DNA of 64,000 bases from an uncultured Flavobacteriaceae bacterium (GCA_937944485.1 CALDYU010000016.1:1-64000), one strand, 5' to 3'; numbered from the stretch's first letter, positions 8,260 through 16,269 are shown. Notes: generated from the sequence alone by a model not told the origin. Made by a program: numbers and translations.

Positions 8260-9387
8260 TTAATTCAGAACTTTATTTAATTTTTCAAAGAATACATCTA
8301 AATCTTCTTTGGTAATATTCAAAGCAGGCAATATTCGCAACACGAATTTATCTTTAGCTCCACCGGTAAATAAATGTTGGTCATAAATCAGTTTTCTACG
8401 GAGTTCAGCTACTTCGAAATCGAATTCTAAGCCCAACATCAACCCGCGACCTTTTACCCTTTTTACTTCAGGAATTTCGCTTGCTTTTTTATCAAAATAT
8501 TCTCCTAGTTTCTTAGCGTTTTCAATTAGGTTTTCTTTTTCCATGATTTCTAGAACAGCCATTGTAGCGGCACAAGCGAGATGGTTTCCTCCAAACGTTG
8601 TTCCTAATAATCCGTGAGATGCTTTGATACTTTTATGAATCAAAACTCCGCCTACAGGAAATCCGTTACCCATTCCTTTTGCTATCGAAATGATATCTGG
8701 TTTAATATGGTGATGTTGAAATCCGAAAAATTTACCACTACGCCCAAAACCTGATTGCACTTCGTCAGCTATCAAAACCACTTCGTTTTCTTTGCATGTT
8801 TTAGTGATTTCTTGATAAAATTCTGTGGTGGGTTCATCTAATCCACCAACACCTTGAATCGCTTCAATGATGACTCCACAAACATCGCCTTTTTCGATTT
8901 CAGTTTTGAAAGCGGAAATATCATTTAAAGGAAGAATGGTAACCTTCTGTTGCTTGTTTAGCGGAGCATTGATTTTCTCATTATCAGTAGCTGCAACCGC
9001 GGCAGAAGTTCTGCCGTGGAAACCATTTTTAAAAGCAATGATTCTGGTTTTACCGGTATGAAAAGATGCCATTTTTAACGCGTTTTCATTGGCTTCTGCT
9101 CCTGAATTACATAGAAATAAATTGTAATCTTCGCAGCCTGAAAGCTTTCCAAGTTTGGCAGCTAATTCCTTTTGCAGGGGATTCTGAACCGCATTGCTAT
9201 AGAAACCAATTTTATCTAATTGGTCTTTCAATCGTTTCACATAATGCGGGTGCGAGTGCCCAATAGAAATCACCGCATGGCCTCCATAGAAATCTAAATA
9301 TTCTTGCCCATTATCATCAGTTACAACGATTCCTTTTGCGGAAACCGGAGTTACTTTATAAAGTGGATATACATCGAATAAGTTCAT
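8260..9387 (-). CDS. argD: N-acylornithine aminotransferase
   Basis: This class III PLP aminotransferase converts N-acylglutamate semialdehyde to N-acylornithine. The 375-residue protein has the family landmarks: CNSGAEANE at about 93-101, the PLP-binding Asp208 in ADEVQSGFGR, and the Schiff-base Lys237 in IAKGMGNGFP. Length matches bacterial ArgD. It lies between proC and argF' with spacers of 82 and 101 bp that hold short repeats rather than obvious promoters. The expected substrate follows the acyl group used by the rest of the pathway. Confidence 0.94.
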   Translation of the reverse strand: MNLFDVYPLYKVTPVSAKGIVVTDDNGQEYLDFYGGHAVISIGHSHPHYVKRLKDQLDKIGFYSNAVQNPLQKELAAKLGKLSGCEDYNLFLCNSGAEANENALKMASFHTGKTRIIAFKNGFHGRTSAAVAATDNEKINAPLNKQQKVTILPLNDISAFKTEIEKGDVCGVIIEAIQGVGGLDEPTTEFYQEITKTCKENEVVLIADEVQSGFGRSGKFFGFQHHHIKPDIISIAKGMGNGFPVGGVLIHKSIKASHGLLGTTFGGNHLACAATMAVLEIMEKENLIENAKKLGEYFDKKASEIPEVKRVKGRGLMLGLEFDFEVAELRRKLIYDQHLFTGGAKDKFVLRILPALNITKEDLDVFFEKLNKVLN

Positions 9388-9440
9388 AATTTAAAATTCA
9401 AGTTCAAGTTTCAAACTCAATACTGCTTTTAAAGGAGAAG

Positions 9441-9471
9441 CTTTTGTATTTGATTTTGACATTTGTATTTT
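9441..9471. repeat. 31-bp intergenic direct repeat, copy 1
   Basis: A perfect 31-base match to 11395-11425. This copy is in the proC-argD spacer and overlaps the last two bases of proC; the other is in the argG-argC spacer. The 40-50 bases next to each copy are also similar (ATTCAA words), so the whole spacer seems to have been duplicated. Confidence 0.75.
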
Positions 9472-10264
9472 ACTTCGTTTTAAACTCCGTTATCTTATCA
9501 AAGGATGCTACGATTCCTTGGATTAAGGAAGAGCTCAATCCTTGATGTTCCATTTCATTTAGACCTTGTATGGTACAACCCATTGGTGTTGTCACTCTGT
9601 CAATTTCTTCTTCAGGATGATTGCCTGATTCAATTAACAAACTGGCTGCACCATTACAGGTATTCATGGCCAATTCTTGCGCTTCTTTAGCATCAAAACC
9701 TAGTTGTATTGCTCCTTGTGTTGTAGCTCGAATCAAGCGCATCCAGAAGGCGATTCCACTAGCGCATATTACCGTTGCTGCCTGCATTTGTTCTTCAGGA
9801 ATTTCTATAGTATGCCCCATGCGATTAAAAATAGCCTGTGCCAAATTGATACGTTTTTTACCCATGGCATTGGCACAAATACAAGTCATAGACTTGCCTA
9901 CTGAAATTGCGGTATTGGGCATGCTTCTAATGATATAATTGGTAGCACCTATGATACTTTCTATTTTCGCCAAACTAAATCCCGTAATGGTTGAAATCAC
10001 TACATGTTTTTCAGTTAGTAGGTCTTTAATTTCATTTAAAATTTGCGCAAAATGACTAGGCTGTACTGCAAAAATTAGAATATCAGAATTTTGAACTGCT
10101 TCTCTATTATTAGAAGTGACCGTCACGTTGCCGTAGCTTTCAAATTCTTTGATACTTTCTACATTTCTTTTGGTCATGTACATGCTAGTTGCACCGTTGC
10201 TATGCAACACACCTTTTGCGATGGACAATCCTAAGTTTCCTGTTCCGATTATTGCTATTTTCAT
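9470..10264 (-). CDS. proC: Pyrroline-5-carboxylate reductase
   Basis: ProC reduces pyrroline-5-carboxylate to proline with NAD(P)H. The 264-residue protein has the Rossmann motif IIGTGNLG at 4-11 and, near the C-terminus, the family's conserved region (VTTPMGCTIQGL). It sits inside the arginine operon between argC and argD. That fits linked ornithine/proline/glutamate metabolism, and the same placement is common in Flavobacteriaceae as recalled. No proA or proB is present in the window. Confidence 0.92.
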   Translation of the reverse strand: MKIAIIGTGNLGLSIAKGVLHSNGATSMYMTKRNVESIKEFESYGNVTVTSNNREAVQNSDILIFAVQPSHFAQILNEIKDLLTEKHVVISTITGFSLAKIESIIGATNYIIRSMPNTAISVGKSMTCICANAMGKKRINLAQAIFNRMGHTIEIPEEQMQAATVICASGIAFWMRLIRATTQGAIQLGFDAKEAQELAMNTCNGAASLLIESGNHPEEEIDRVTTPMGCTIQGLNEMEHQGLSSSLIQGIVASFDKITEFKTK

Positions 10265-10284
10265 GCGTAATCTCTTTTATTGTC

Positions 10285-10304
10285 ATTCCGACGTAGGTCG
10301 GAAT
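10285..10304. repeat. REP-like palindrome in argC-proC spacer
   Basis: ATTCCGAC (10285-10292), a GTAG loop and GTCGGAAT (10297-10304) form a perfect 8-bp stem. It is preceded by TGTC, giving the TGTCATTCCGA motif of a widespread Bacteroidota intergenic repeat. It is the only strongly structured part of the 102-bp gap. Confidence 0.6.
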
Positions 10305-10366
10305 CTGTTTAATTTATGCTTAACTTTTAATACTAGGTCACGACTGCTCTCGACCAGACAGCACTT

Positions 10367-11341
10367 TTAATAAACCCCCGCCTTTAACTGTAATCCTTGA
10401 CGTTCATCAAAACCGAACATTAAATTCATATTTTGAACGGCCTGTCCTGATGCTCCTTTTAAGAGATTGTCGATGGCTGATGTGATAAGCAAGGTATCTT
10501 CATGTTGGTGTAAATGAATATGACATTGATTCGTATTCACTACCTGTTTTAGATGAATTGGCTCCTTAGCTATTTGTGTGAATTCTGCGTCCTTATAGAA
10601 ATCTTCGAAAAGCTGAATGGCCTCTTCTTCCGTTCCTTTGAATTTGGTGTAGGCAGTGGCTAGAATACCTCTGGTAAAATTCCCTCTATTGGGAAGAAAG
10701 AACAAGTCGCCAACATCAGTTTGTAATGCAGTTAGACTCTCACTAATTTCTCCTAAATGCTGATGCGTAAAGGGTTTATACCAACTTACATTGTTATTTC
10801 GCCAACTGAAATGTGTCGTGTCAGACGGGCTAACACCTGCTCCTGTACTGCCTGTTATGGCATTCACATGAACGTCCTTACCAAGTAATCCCGCTTTTGC
10901 TAGTGGGAGTAAACCCAATTGAATAGCCGTTGCAAAACAACCTGGATTGGCAATGTAATTGGCTTTTTGAATGTCACTTTTGTTGAGTTCTGGTAATCCG
11001 TAAATGAAACTTTTTCCATTCAAAGTAGCATCTTTCTGAAGCCGAAAGTCATTGCTTAAATCGATGATTTTGGTTTGCGCAGAGAACTGATGCTCTCCTA
11101 AGAATTTGGTAGAATTCCCATGTCCTAAACATAAAAAAACGACGTCTACATCTGAGTTGATGGCTCTTGTGAAATGTAACTCCGTCGTACCCAACAAATC
11201 TGGATGTGCCGATGAAATGGTTTTTCCAGCTCTTGTTGTGCTGAATACAAAATCAATTTCTACTTCGGAATGATTCAATAGAATTCGAATTAATTCGCCT
11301 CCTGTATATCCTGAACCCCCTATTATTCCTGCTTTTATCAT
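10367..11341 (-). CDS. argC: N-acyl-gamma-glutamyl-phosphate reductase
   Basis: ArgC reduces acylglutamyl phosphate to the semialdehyde. The start is placed at the ATG at 11341, so the protein begins MIKAGIIGGSGYTGGE; an in-frame ATG seven codons upstream would put an odd extension before the NADP-binding GIIGGSGYTGG. The protein is then 324 residues, the usual size. The catalytic cysteine is Cys135 in ANPGCFATA. GNFTRG near residue 217 is also conserved. It is downstream of argG and upstream of proC in the operon. Confidence 0.94.
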   Translation of the reverse strand: MIKAGIIGGSGYTGGELIRILLNHSEVEIDFVFSTTRAGKTISSAHPDLLGTTELHFTRAINSDVDVVFLCLGHGNSTKFLGEHQFSAQTKIIDLSNDFRLQKDATLNGKSFIYGLPELNKSDIQKANYIANPGCFATAIQLGLLPLAKAGLLGKDVHVNAITGSTGAGVSPSDTTHFSWRNNNVSWYKPFTHQHLGEISESLTALQTDVGDLFFLPNRGNFTRGILATAYTKFKGTEEEAIQLFEDFYKDAEFTQIAKEPIHLKQVVNTNQCHIHLHQHEDTLLITSAIDNLLKGASGQAVQNMNLMFGFDERQGLQLKAGVY

Positions 11342-11394
11342 AACTTTAAAATTCAAACACAAGATTCAAATTCAATACATTTTGTAAGGAAGCC

Positions 11395-11425
11395 CTTTTG
11401 TATTTGATTTTGACATTTGTATTTT
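11395..11425. repeat. 31-bp intergenic direct repeat, copy 2
   Basis: Identical to 9441-9471 and located in the 126-bp spacer between argG and argC. Only two copies are seen, 1.9 kb apart, so it is neither a CRISPR nor a tandem array. Confidence 0.75.
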
Positions 11426-11450
11426 TTATTTCGCGTTTCCCTTATTTTTA

Positions 11451-11473
11451 CTCCTAACTCCTAACTCCTAACT
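11451..11473. repeat. Tandem 7-bp repeat at argG 3' end
   Basis: Three and a third copies of CTCCTAA run through the argG stop codon (11468-11470) into the spacer. Such repeats are prone to slippage. Because it mainly lies after the stop codon, little effect on ArgG is expected. Confidence 0.6.
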
Positions 11474-12649
11474 ATTAACATGATTATAAATCTTTCCTGG
11501 ATTCGACAGTATTTTAATAAACCCTTTGGCTTCATCTGCCGACCATCCTTTGTTCATTTCTCCATAACTTCCGAAAGAGGCGTTCATCAAATCGTGTTTT
11601 GACGATATTCCATTCAATCGAAATTGAAAAGGATACAATCCCACGAAAACATCTCCTGAAACAGTTTTTTGTGTATCCGTTAAAAATGCTTCAATATTCC
11701 GCATGACAGGGTCTAAATAGTTGCCTTCATGCAGCAGCATTCCGTAAAAATTACCTTGTTGCTCTTTCTGATATTGTTGCCATTTCGATAGTGTGTGCTT
11801 TTCTAATAAATGATGCGCTTTAATGATAATAAGGGCTGCAGCTGCTTCAAAACCAACCCTGCCTTTGATTCCGATTATCGTATCACCGACGTGAATATCT
11901 CTGCCAATAGCATACTTAGAAGCCATGACTTCTAACTTTTCAATATTCGCAACCGGATTATCTTTTTGACCATTAATGGCAATCAATTCTCCTTGCTGAA
12001 AAGTGAGTATTACCTCTGATGGTTCTTTTTGCTGCAACTGACTTGGGTACGCTGAATCAGGTAAGGGTTTATCTGAAGTTAAAGTTTCATCACCACCTAC
12101 TGATGTTCCCCAAAGCCCCCTGTTGATAGAGTATTTTGCCTTTTCCCATGGGTAATCCACTCCGTTTTCTTTGAGGTATTCTATTTCTTCTTCTCGAGCC
12201 AATTTGTTATCTCGAATCGGCGTTATAATTTCAATTTCAGGAGCGATAATTTGAAAAATCATATCAAATCGAACCTGGTCGTTACCAGCTCCTGTACTTC
12301 CATGCGCAATGTATTTAGCCCCTACTTTCTTAGCATAATTTACAATCTCAATAGCCTGTACAATTCGTTCCGCACTTACTGATAGCGGATACGTATTATT
12401 TTTTAGAATATTACCGAAGATGAGATACTTTACCACTTTTTTGTAGAACGTTTGCACGGCATCTATTGAGGTATAAGAAGTGGCTCCCAACTGTAATGCC
12501 TTTTCTTCAATAGTCTTAATTTCTTCGGATGAGAATCCGCCCGTATTCACACTCACGGCATGAACTTCGAATTCTTTTTCTTTACTTAAATATTTGGCGC
12601 AGTAACTAGTATCTAATCCGCCACTATATGCTAAAATGAGCTTTTTCAT
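11468..12649 (-). CDS. argG: Argininosuccinate synthase
   Basis: ArgG joins citrulline and aspartate using ATP. The 393-residue protein has the N-type ATP pyrophosphatase P-loop AYSGGLDTS at 8-16 and the HGSTGAGNDQVRF segment at about 115-127. Length is typical. It is the second gene of the operon, 75 bp after the GNAT gene. Since citrulline must be free for ArgG, the acyl group must be removed by the argE-like enzyme before this step. Confidence 0.95.
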   Translation of the reverse strand: MKKLILAYSGGLDTSYCAKYLSKEKEFEVHAVSVNTGGFSSEEIKTIEEKALQLGATSYTSIDAVQTFYKKVVKYLIFGNILKNNTYPLSVSAERIVQAIEIVNYAKKVGAKYIAHGSTGAGNDQVRFDMIFQIIAPEIEIITPIRDNKLAREEEIEYLKENGVDYPWEKAKYSINRGLWGTSVGGDETLTSDKPLPDSAYPSQLQQKEPSEVILTFQQGELIAINGQKDNPVANIEKLEVMASKYAIGRDIHVGDTIIGIKGRVGFEAAAALIIIKAHHLLEKHTLSKWQQYQKEQQGNFYGMLLHEGNYLDPVMRNIEAFLTDTQKTVSGDVFVGLYPFQFRLNGISSKHDLMNASFGSYGEMNKGWSADEAKGFIKILSNPGKIYNHVNS

Positions 12650-12724
12650 AATCTCAATATTTTCAATTCATTTATTCGCTTAGAGTTATGAATTTTGAAA
12701 CCCTTAACTTCTAACTTTACATTC

Positions 12725-13348
12725 TTAATTTTTTGCTACTTTCTTCTTTTTGAGGAACAATTGTTCCTTGATACTTTTTAATCTTTTAAATGCTTTCCCA
12801 TTTAATTTCTTCTTTTTCTTTGCTATTGTTGAGGGGTCATAAAGCATGCCCGTACAAAGACACATTTTTTGTTCTGTTCGGGTAAGCACATCAAAGTTCT
12901 TACAGGTCTGACAACCTTTCCAGAATTCAGGGTCATCTGTAAGTTCTGAGAAGGTTACGGGCTTATAACCTAATTCATAGTTGATTTTCATGACAGGAAG
13001 CCCTGTGGTAATTCCGAATATTTTAGCTTCAGGAAATTTTTCTTGCGAGAATTTAAAAATCTTTTGCTTAATGCTTTTTGCCAAACCCTTTCCTCTATAA
13101 TCAGGGTGTACGATTAGTCCGGAATTGGCCACGTACTTGGCATGCCCCCATACTTCGATATAGCAGAAACCCGCAAATTTTTCACCATCTAAAGCGATAA
13201 CGGCATTACCATTTTCAAGTTTTTTTCGAATGTATTCAGGGGTACGCTTCGCTATACCAGTCCCTCGCACTTTAGCAGAGTCGGCTATGGTGTCGCAAAT
13301 GATTTGCGCGTACTTAAAATGTAATTTGGTAGCAACAACAATGTTCAT
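12725..13348 (-). CDS. GNAT acyltransferase, candidate N-acylglutamate synthase
   Basis: This 207-residue GNAT-fold protein has an acyl-CoA-binding loop at residues 80-92, HPDYRGKGLAKS, after a beta strand. It is the first structural gene of the arginine operon, which otherwise lacks argA and argJ, so it is the best candidate to make N-acetyl- or N-succinyl-glutamate for ArgB. That role is inferred from context. Unusually, the C-terminal part holds four cysteines, Cys146-x2-Cys149 and Cys163-x-Cys165, which could bind zinc, and the tail is very lysine-rich. It begins about 90 bp after the stop codon of the arginine leader peptide, so it would be the gene most directly controlled by it. Confidence 0.8.
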   Translation of the reverse strand: MNIVVATKLHFKYAQIICDTIADSAKVRGTGIAKRTPEYIRKKLENGNAVIALDGEKFAGFCYIEVWGHAKYVANSGLIVHPDYRGKGLAKSIKQKIFKFSQEKFPEAKIFGITTGLPVMKINYELGYKPVTFSELTDDPEFWKGCQTCKNFDVLTRTEQKMCLCTGMLYDPSTIAKKKKKLNGKAFKRLKSIKEQLFLKKKKVAKN

Positions 13349-13398
13349 TGCTATGATGTTTTAAAAGATAAAAAAGAAAATGTGATTTGTGTTTTTGC

Positions 13399-13420
13399 GG
13401 AACTGGACTCACCTAGTTCC
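13399..13420 (-). promoter_or_regulatory. RNA hairpin between arg leader peptide and first arg gene
   Basis: On the minus-strand transcript GGAACT and AGTTCC pair over 6 bp, extended by GG/CC past a bulged A, leaving a 5-base loop. The base GGTGAGT inside the hairpin (13407-13413) is also complementary to GCTCACC inside the leader peptide (13456-13462), so the two structures exclude each other. There is no U-run directly after the stem; a T-rich stretch begins about 17 bases later. Whether this is a terminator or a pause or translation switch is open. Confidence 0.5.
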
Positions 13421-13438
13421 ATGAAATGTATAGTACCC

Positions 13439-13522
13439 TTACGGGCGACGACGACGGTGAGCGAACGGACGTACGGTAGCAGCGATGCTTGTAGTAGATA
13501 GTATGTAGTTCTGTGCGTTCAT
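13439..13522 (-). CDS. Arginine-rich leader peptide of the arg operon (27 residues)
   Basis: The frame ATG at 13522 to TAA at 13439-13441 encodes MNAQNYILSTTSIAA, then TVRPFAHRRRRP. It ends with four consecutive arginine codons (CGT CGT CGT CGC) and has a fifth CGT five codons earlier; all are CGY codons read by one tRNA-Arg. It lies between a good promoter (13552-13582) and the first gene of the arginine operon. This is the architecture of a classical amino-acid attenuator leader, such as trp or his. The interval is much more GC-rich than its surroundings, as expected for a structured leader RNA. Regulation by arginine is inferred. Confidence 0.75.
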   Translation of the reverse strand: MNAQNYILSTTSIAATVRPFAHRRRRP

Positions 13523-13551
13523 TACAGCGTAAATGTACAAATTATCTTGAA

Positions 13552-13582
13552 CCAACCTAAGTCATGTGTGATTTTTTACAAA
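13552..13582 (-). promoter_or_regulatory. Promoter of the arginine operon
   Basis: On the minus strand TTTG (13582-13579) is followed after exactly 19 bases by TAGGTTGG (13559-13552), which matches the Bacteroidota -7 consensus TAnnTTTG at all but one defined base. Transcription would start near 13545, about 23 bases before the leader-peptide ATG and about 200 bases before the first arg gene. Confidence 0.6.
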
Positions 13583-13586
13583 AACT

Positions 13587-14936
13587 TCAAGTTTTGTTAC
13601 GATATGCTATCAATTCATATATAAGGAAGCTAAAAACTGTCGAATACTCAATAGCAAGCAACCACATATTTTCATTAAAGTCAGCCAATGAGTAGGCATA
13701 GTAACTTAATACTATAGCAGATGACCAAATAAATGCATAGCGATATTTCGTGAATGCGGTTAATACCACAAGGAAGATAACATACCAAGGATGTACGGTT
13801 GCGGACATAAAATAATAGAGCGTCAGCACCCAAAGCATGGAAGTAAGCAGCTGCTGTAATTTTTGATTTTTTCTTAAGAATGTGAAAAGAAAAACTACGA
13901 TAATGGTAATTATTGGTGTTATTTTACCGTATGTTTTAATGAGCTCCCAAGGTTTAGCTTCGAATTGGATTCCAATTTTTTTCACCACGTTCCAAAGTCC
14001 GGCATTGAATTCAAAATTCGAAAACCAGAGTCCGATAGTCTTTGAATAGTTGTTGACGAATTCAGCATCATAAAAAGGAACGAAGAGTAACACCGAAGTC
14101 ATACCAATAATGCCGTAAAACAAAACAGCTTTCTTAAACTTGAAATGTTTTAAGAAGAGCGGAAGAAATAAAAGGGGCACTAATTTTACGGAAATAGAAC
14201 AGGCATAAATAACAGCTGCCCATTTCCATTTATGTACGGAAAGAAGGTATAATGACCAAACGAAAAAGAACAACATAACCCCTTCAAAGTGAAGGTTTCC
14301 CGTTAGTTCTATAATGACCAAAGGATTTAAAAAATACCAGAAAATCAAATGTGGCGATTGGTTGATGTTTTTAAGCAACTTGCGTCCGAAATAGAATATT
14401 CCTATATCAGAGAGAATGATGATGCAACGCATAACAATGATTGAACCGAGAATACTCTTTCCACCAAATAGTGACGCTATGGCAAAAATAAATTGGTTTA
14501 AAGGGGGGTAGTTGCTAAAATGTTTAGCACTTAAACTGCCCATGCCATTATATAATTCATGAGCATTAGCAATGACTAAATCAGATTGTTCAATTAAAGT
14601 ATTGGGTACTTGTAAATATGGATTTATAAAATGACGTACTAATTCGCCATCCCATATAAATCGAAAGAAATCTTGCGAAAGATTTGGTTCAGCTATAAGG
14701 AAAACCAAGCGAAAAATAATGCCCGTTGCCAATATGAATTTGAAATTCCACTTTTCAAATTGCACTAGTTTGAAACATAAAAAGAAGAGTGCAACGAAAA
14801 TACTAAGTAGCTTTATAAAATCGGTTCGCTCTAAATGATATGCAAATACGGAATAGAAACCGAGACTCAACAATGCCAATAAAACAGGCACTTTGTGAAG
14901 ATTCCAATATGTAATAACCCTGTTTGGCATTTTCAA
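13587..14936 (-). CDS. Polytopic GT-C type glycosyltransferase (mannosyltransferase-like)
   Basis: This 449-residue integral membrane protein has about ten to twelve hydrophobic helices. The first large periplasmic loop contains SQDFFRFIWDGELV, similar to the acidic catalytic loop of GT-C enzymes that use polyprenol-phosphate sugars. Another conserved-looking element is HFSNYPPLNQ. Related proteins are annotated as mannosyltransferases or DUF2029 proteins. It lies near two GT2 enzymes, one of them similar to polyprenol-phosphate mannose synthases, which could make its donor substrate. The glycan target is unknown. It stops just upstream of the arg promoter. Confidence 0.7.
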   Translation of the reverse strand: MKMPNRVITYWNLHKVPVLLALLSLGFYSVFAYHLERTDFIKLLSIFVALFFLCFKLVQFEKWNFKFILATGIIFRLVFLIAEPNLSQDFFRFIWDGELVRHFINPYLQVPNTLIEQSDLVIANAHELYNGMGSLSAKHFSNYPPLNQFIFAIASLFGGKSILGSIIVMRCIIILSDIGIFYFGRKLLKNINQSPHLIFWYFLNPLVIIELTGNLHFEGVMLFFFVWSLYLLSVHKWKWAAVIYACSISVKLVPLLFLPLFLKHFKFKKAVLFYGIIGMTSVLLFVPFYDAEFVNNYSKTIGLWFSNFEFNAGLWNVVKKIGIQFEAKPWELIKTYGKITPIITIIVVFLFTFLRKNQKLQQLLTSMLWVLTLYYFMSATVHPWYVIFLVVLTAFTKYRYAFIWSSAIVLSYYAYSLADFNENMWLLAIEYSTVFSFLIYELIAYRNKT

Positions 14937-15036
14937 TCAAATAGTGGTACTGCTAAGAAACGAAATTTATTTAACCCTTAATTGATTGCTTTGAAAATTT
15001 GAAAAGTTTAATTTCAGGAAATACGAACTTACAGAT

Positions 15037-16086
15037 ATGAAAGATTTGAAGAGAATTTTAATTTTTTTGCTATTAGCAGTACTGGCTTATGCTATTTATG
15101 TAGTGATTTCTACAGGTTATTTTAGAACTATAGAAAATACTTTTGATGGTAAATTAGTAAAGAAAATTACCGCCGCTGGAGCAGGAGCAGAAGATATGAT
15201 GTTGCTACCTGAAAAAGGTATGGCGCTAGTATCATCATCTCCGCGTAAAAAAGATTTAGAAGTACAGCAAAAGACTGGAGGCCTGTACTTGGTTGATTTA
15301 AATTCTAAAGCATATGCCGTAAGAAAACTAACGACTGATTTTAATAAGCCTTTTGCACCACATGGTATATCAATGTATAAGAAAGACAGTGTTTATACCG
15401 TGATGGCTGTTAATCATACTTTAGGGGGTCATTCATTTGAAGTGTTCAGTTTACAGGATACCGTATTAACTTATGAAAGAACAATAACCAACCCAGCCAT
15501 AGAGAGCCCCAATGATGTGGTCATGCTCGATGAGCATCGATTCTATTTTACAAATGACCATAAATACGAGGCTGGTTTTGGAAGGTTTTTAGAAGATTAT
15601 GCGGGCTGGTCAATATCAAACGTGGTGTATTTTGATGGCGAAAGTTATACTGAGGTCGCCAATGGCATTGGTTATGCCAACGGAATTAATTATGACGCAA
15701 AACGAAACTTGCTTTTTGTGGCATCGCCTAGAAATTTTGAAGTCAAAGTGTATCGTACAAACCAAGATGGCTCACTTAATTTTATTGAGGATATTGATTG
15801 TGGTACTGGTGTTGATAATATTGAATTTGACAAGGCAGGAAATTTATGGATAGGTGCCCACCCAAATCTACTGGCATTTTCTTCTTATGCAGCAGGAAAT
15901 AAAGAATTCGCACCTTCTGAAATTATTAAAATCGAGTATCGTGCCAAAGGTGATTATACTATTGAACAAGTGTATTTGAATGACGGTTCAGAGATGTCAG
16001 CTTCAACGGTTGCTATACCTTATGAAGATATCATCTTAACAGGAAATGTGATGGATGAGCATTTTTTGATTTTAGAGCCGGAATAG
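15037..16086 (+). CDS. Paraoxonase-like lactonase / arylesterase (SMP-30 clan)
   Basis: This 349-residue protein has an N-terminal membrane anchor or signal (residues 5-25) followed by a six-bladed propeller like serum paraoxonase. Aligned by eye with PON1, the calcium ligands are all present: Glu52 (GAED), Asn159 (SPND), Asn215 (YANGIN) and Asp260-Asn261 (VDNI). The catalytic His dyad matches His109 (PHGIS) and His127 (VNH). Hydrolysis of lactones, possibly including acyl-homoserine lactones, is plausible but not shown. It is a single gene, read opposite to its neighbours, with a 100-bp divergent promoter region and only a weak promoter match upstream. Confidence 0.82.
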   Translation: MKDLKRILIFLLLAVLAYAIYVVISTGYFRTIENTFDGKLVKKITAAGAGAEDMMLLPEKGMALVSSSPRKKDLEVQQKTGGLYLVDLNSKAYAVRKLTTDFNKPFAPHGISMYKKDSVYTVMAVNHTLGGHSFEVFSLQDTVLTYERTITNPAIESPNDVVMLDEHRFYFTNDHKYEAGFGRFLEDYAGWSISNVVYFDGESYTEVANGIGYANGINYDAKRNLLFVASPRNFEVKVYRTNQDGSLNFIEDIDCGTGVDNIEFDKAGNLWIGAHPNLLAFSSYAAGNKEFAPSEIIKIEYRAKGDYTIEQVYLNDGSEMSASTVAIPYEDIILTGNVMDEHFLILEPE

Positions 16087-16122
16087 ATAATGTATTAGAT
16101 TTTCGGCAAGTTCTAATGACTC

Positions 16123-16266
16123 CTAGTTCGACTTCTGTTCCTTTTTAAATTTTTCCCACTGCTGCAATGACTTTTTATGTTTTTTTGAATCAGCCTTGAT
16201 TTTATAAATCGCTTTTATTACTGCTGGAAGAAATAGCAGTATAAATAGTAGAAATAAAAATAACAT
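16123..16266 (-). CDS. Small single-pass membrane protein (47 residues)
   Basis: An ATG at 16266, 3 bp after the end of the processive glycosyltransferase gene, opens a 47-codon frame. Residues 1-20 are a hydrophobic helix (MLFLFLLFIL and on); the rest is a lysine-rich, probably helical cytoplasmic tail ending KKEQKSN. Tight spacing suggests co-transcription with the upstream glycosyltransferase, for which it could be an accessory subunit. No family is recognised. Small size limits confidence. Confidence 0.55.
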   Translation of the reverse strand: MLFLFLLFILLFLPAVIKAIYKIKADSKKHKKSLQQWEKFKKEQKSN

Positions 16267-16269
16267 AAA

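Noticed and set aside
9441-11425. 31-bp repeats as CRISPR units
   Set aside because: Only two copies 1.9 kb apart in separate spacers, with no cas genes and no regular spacing.
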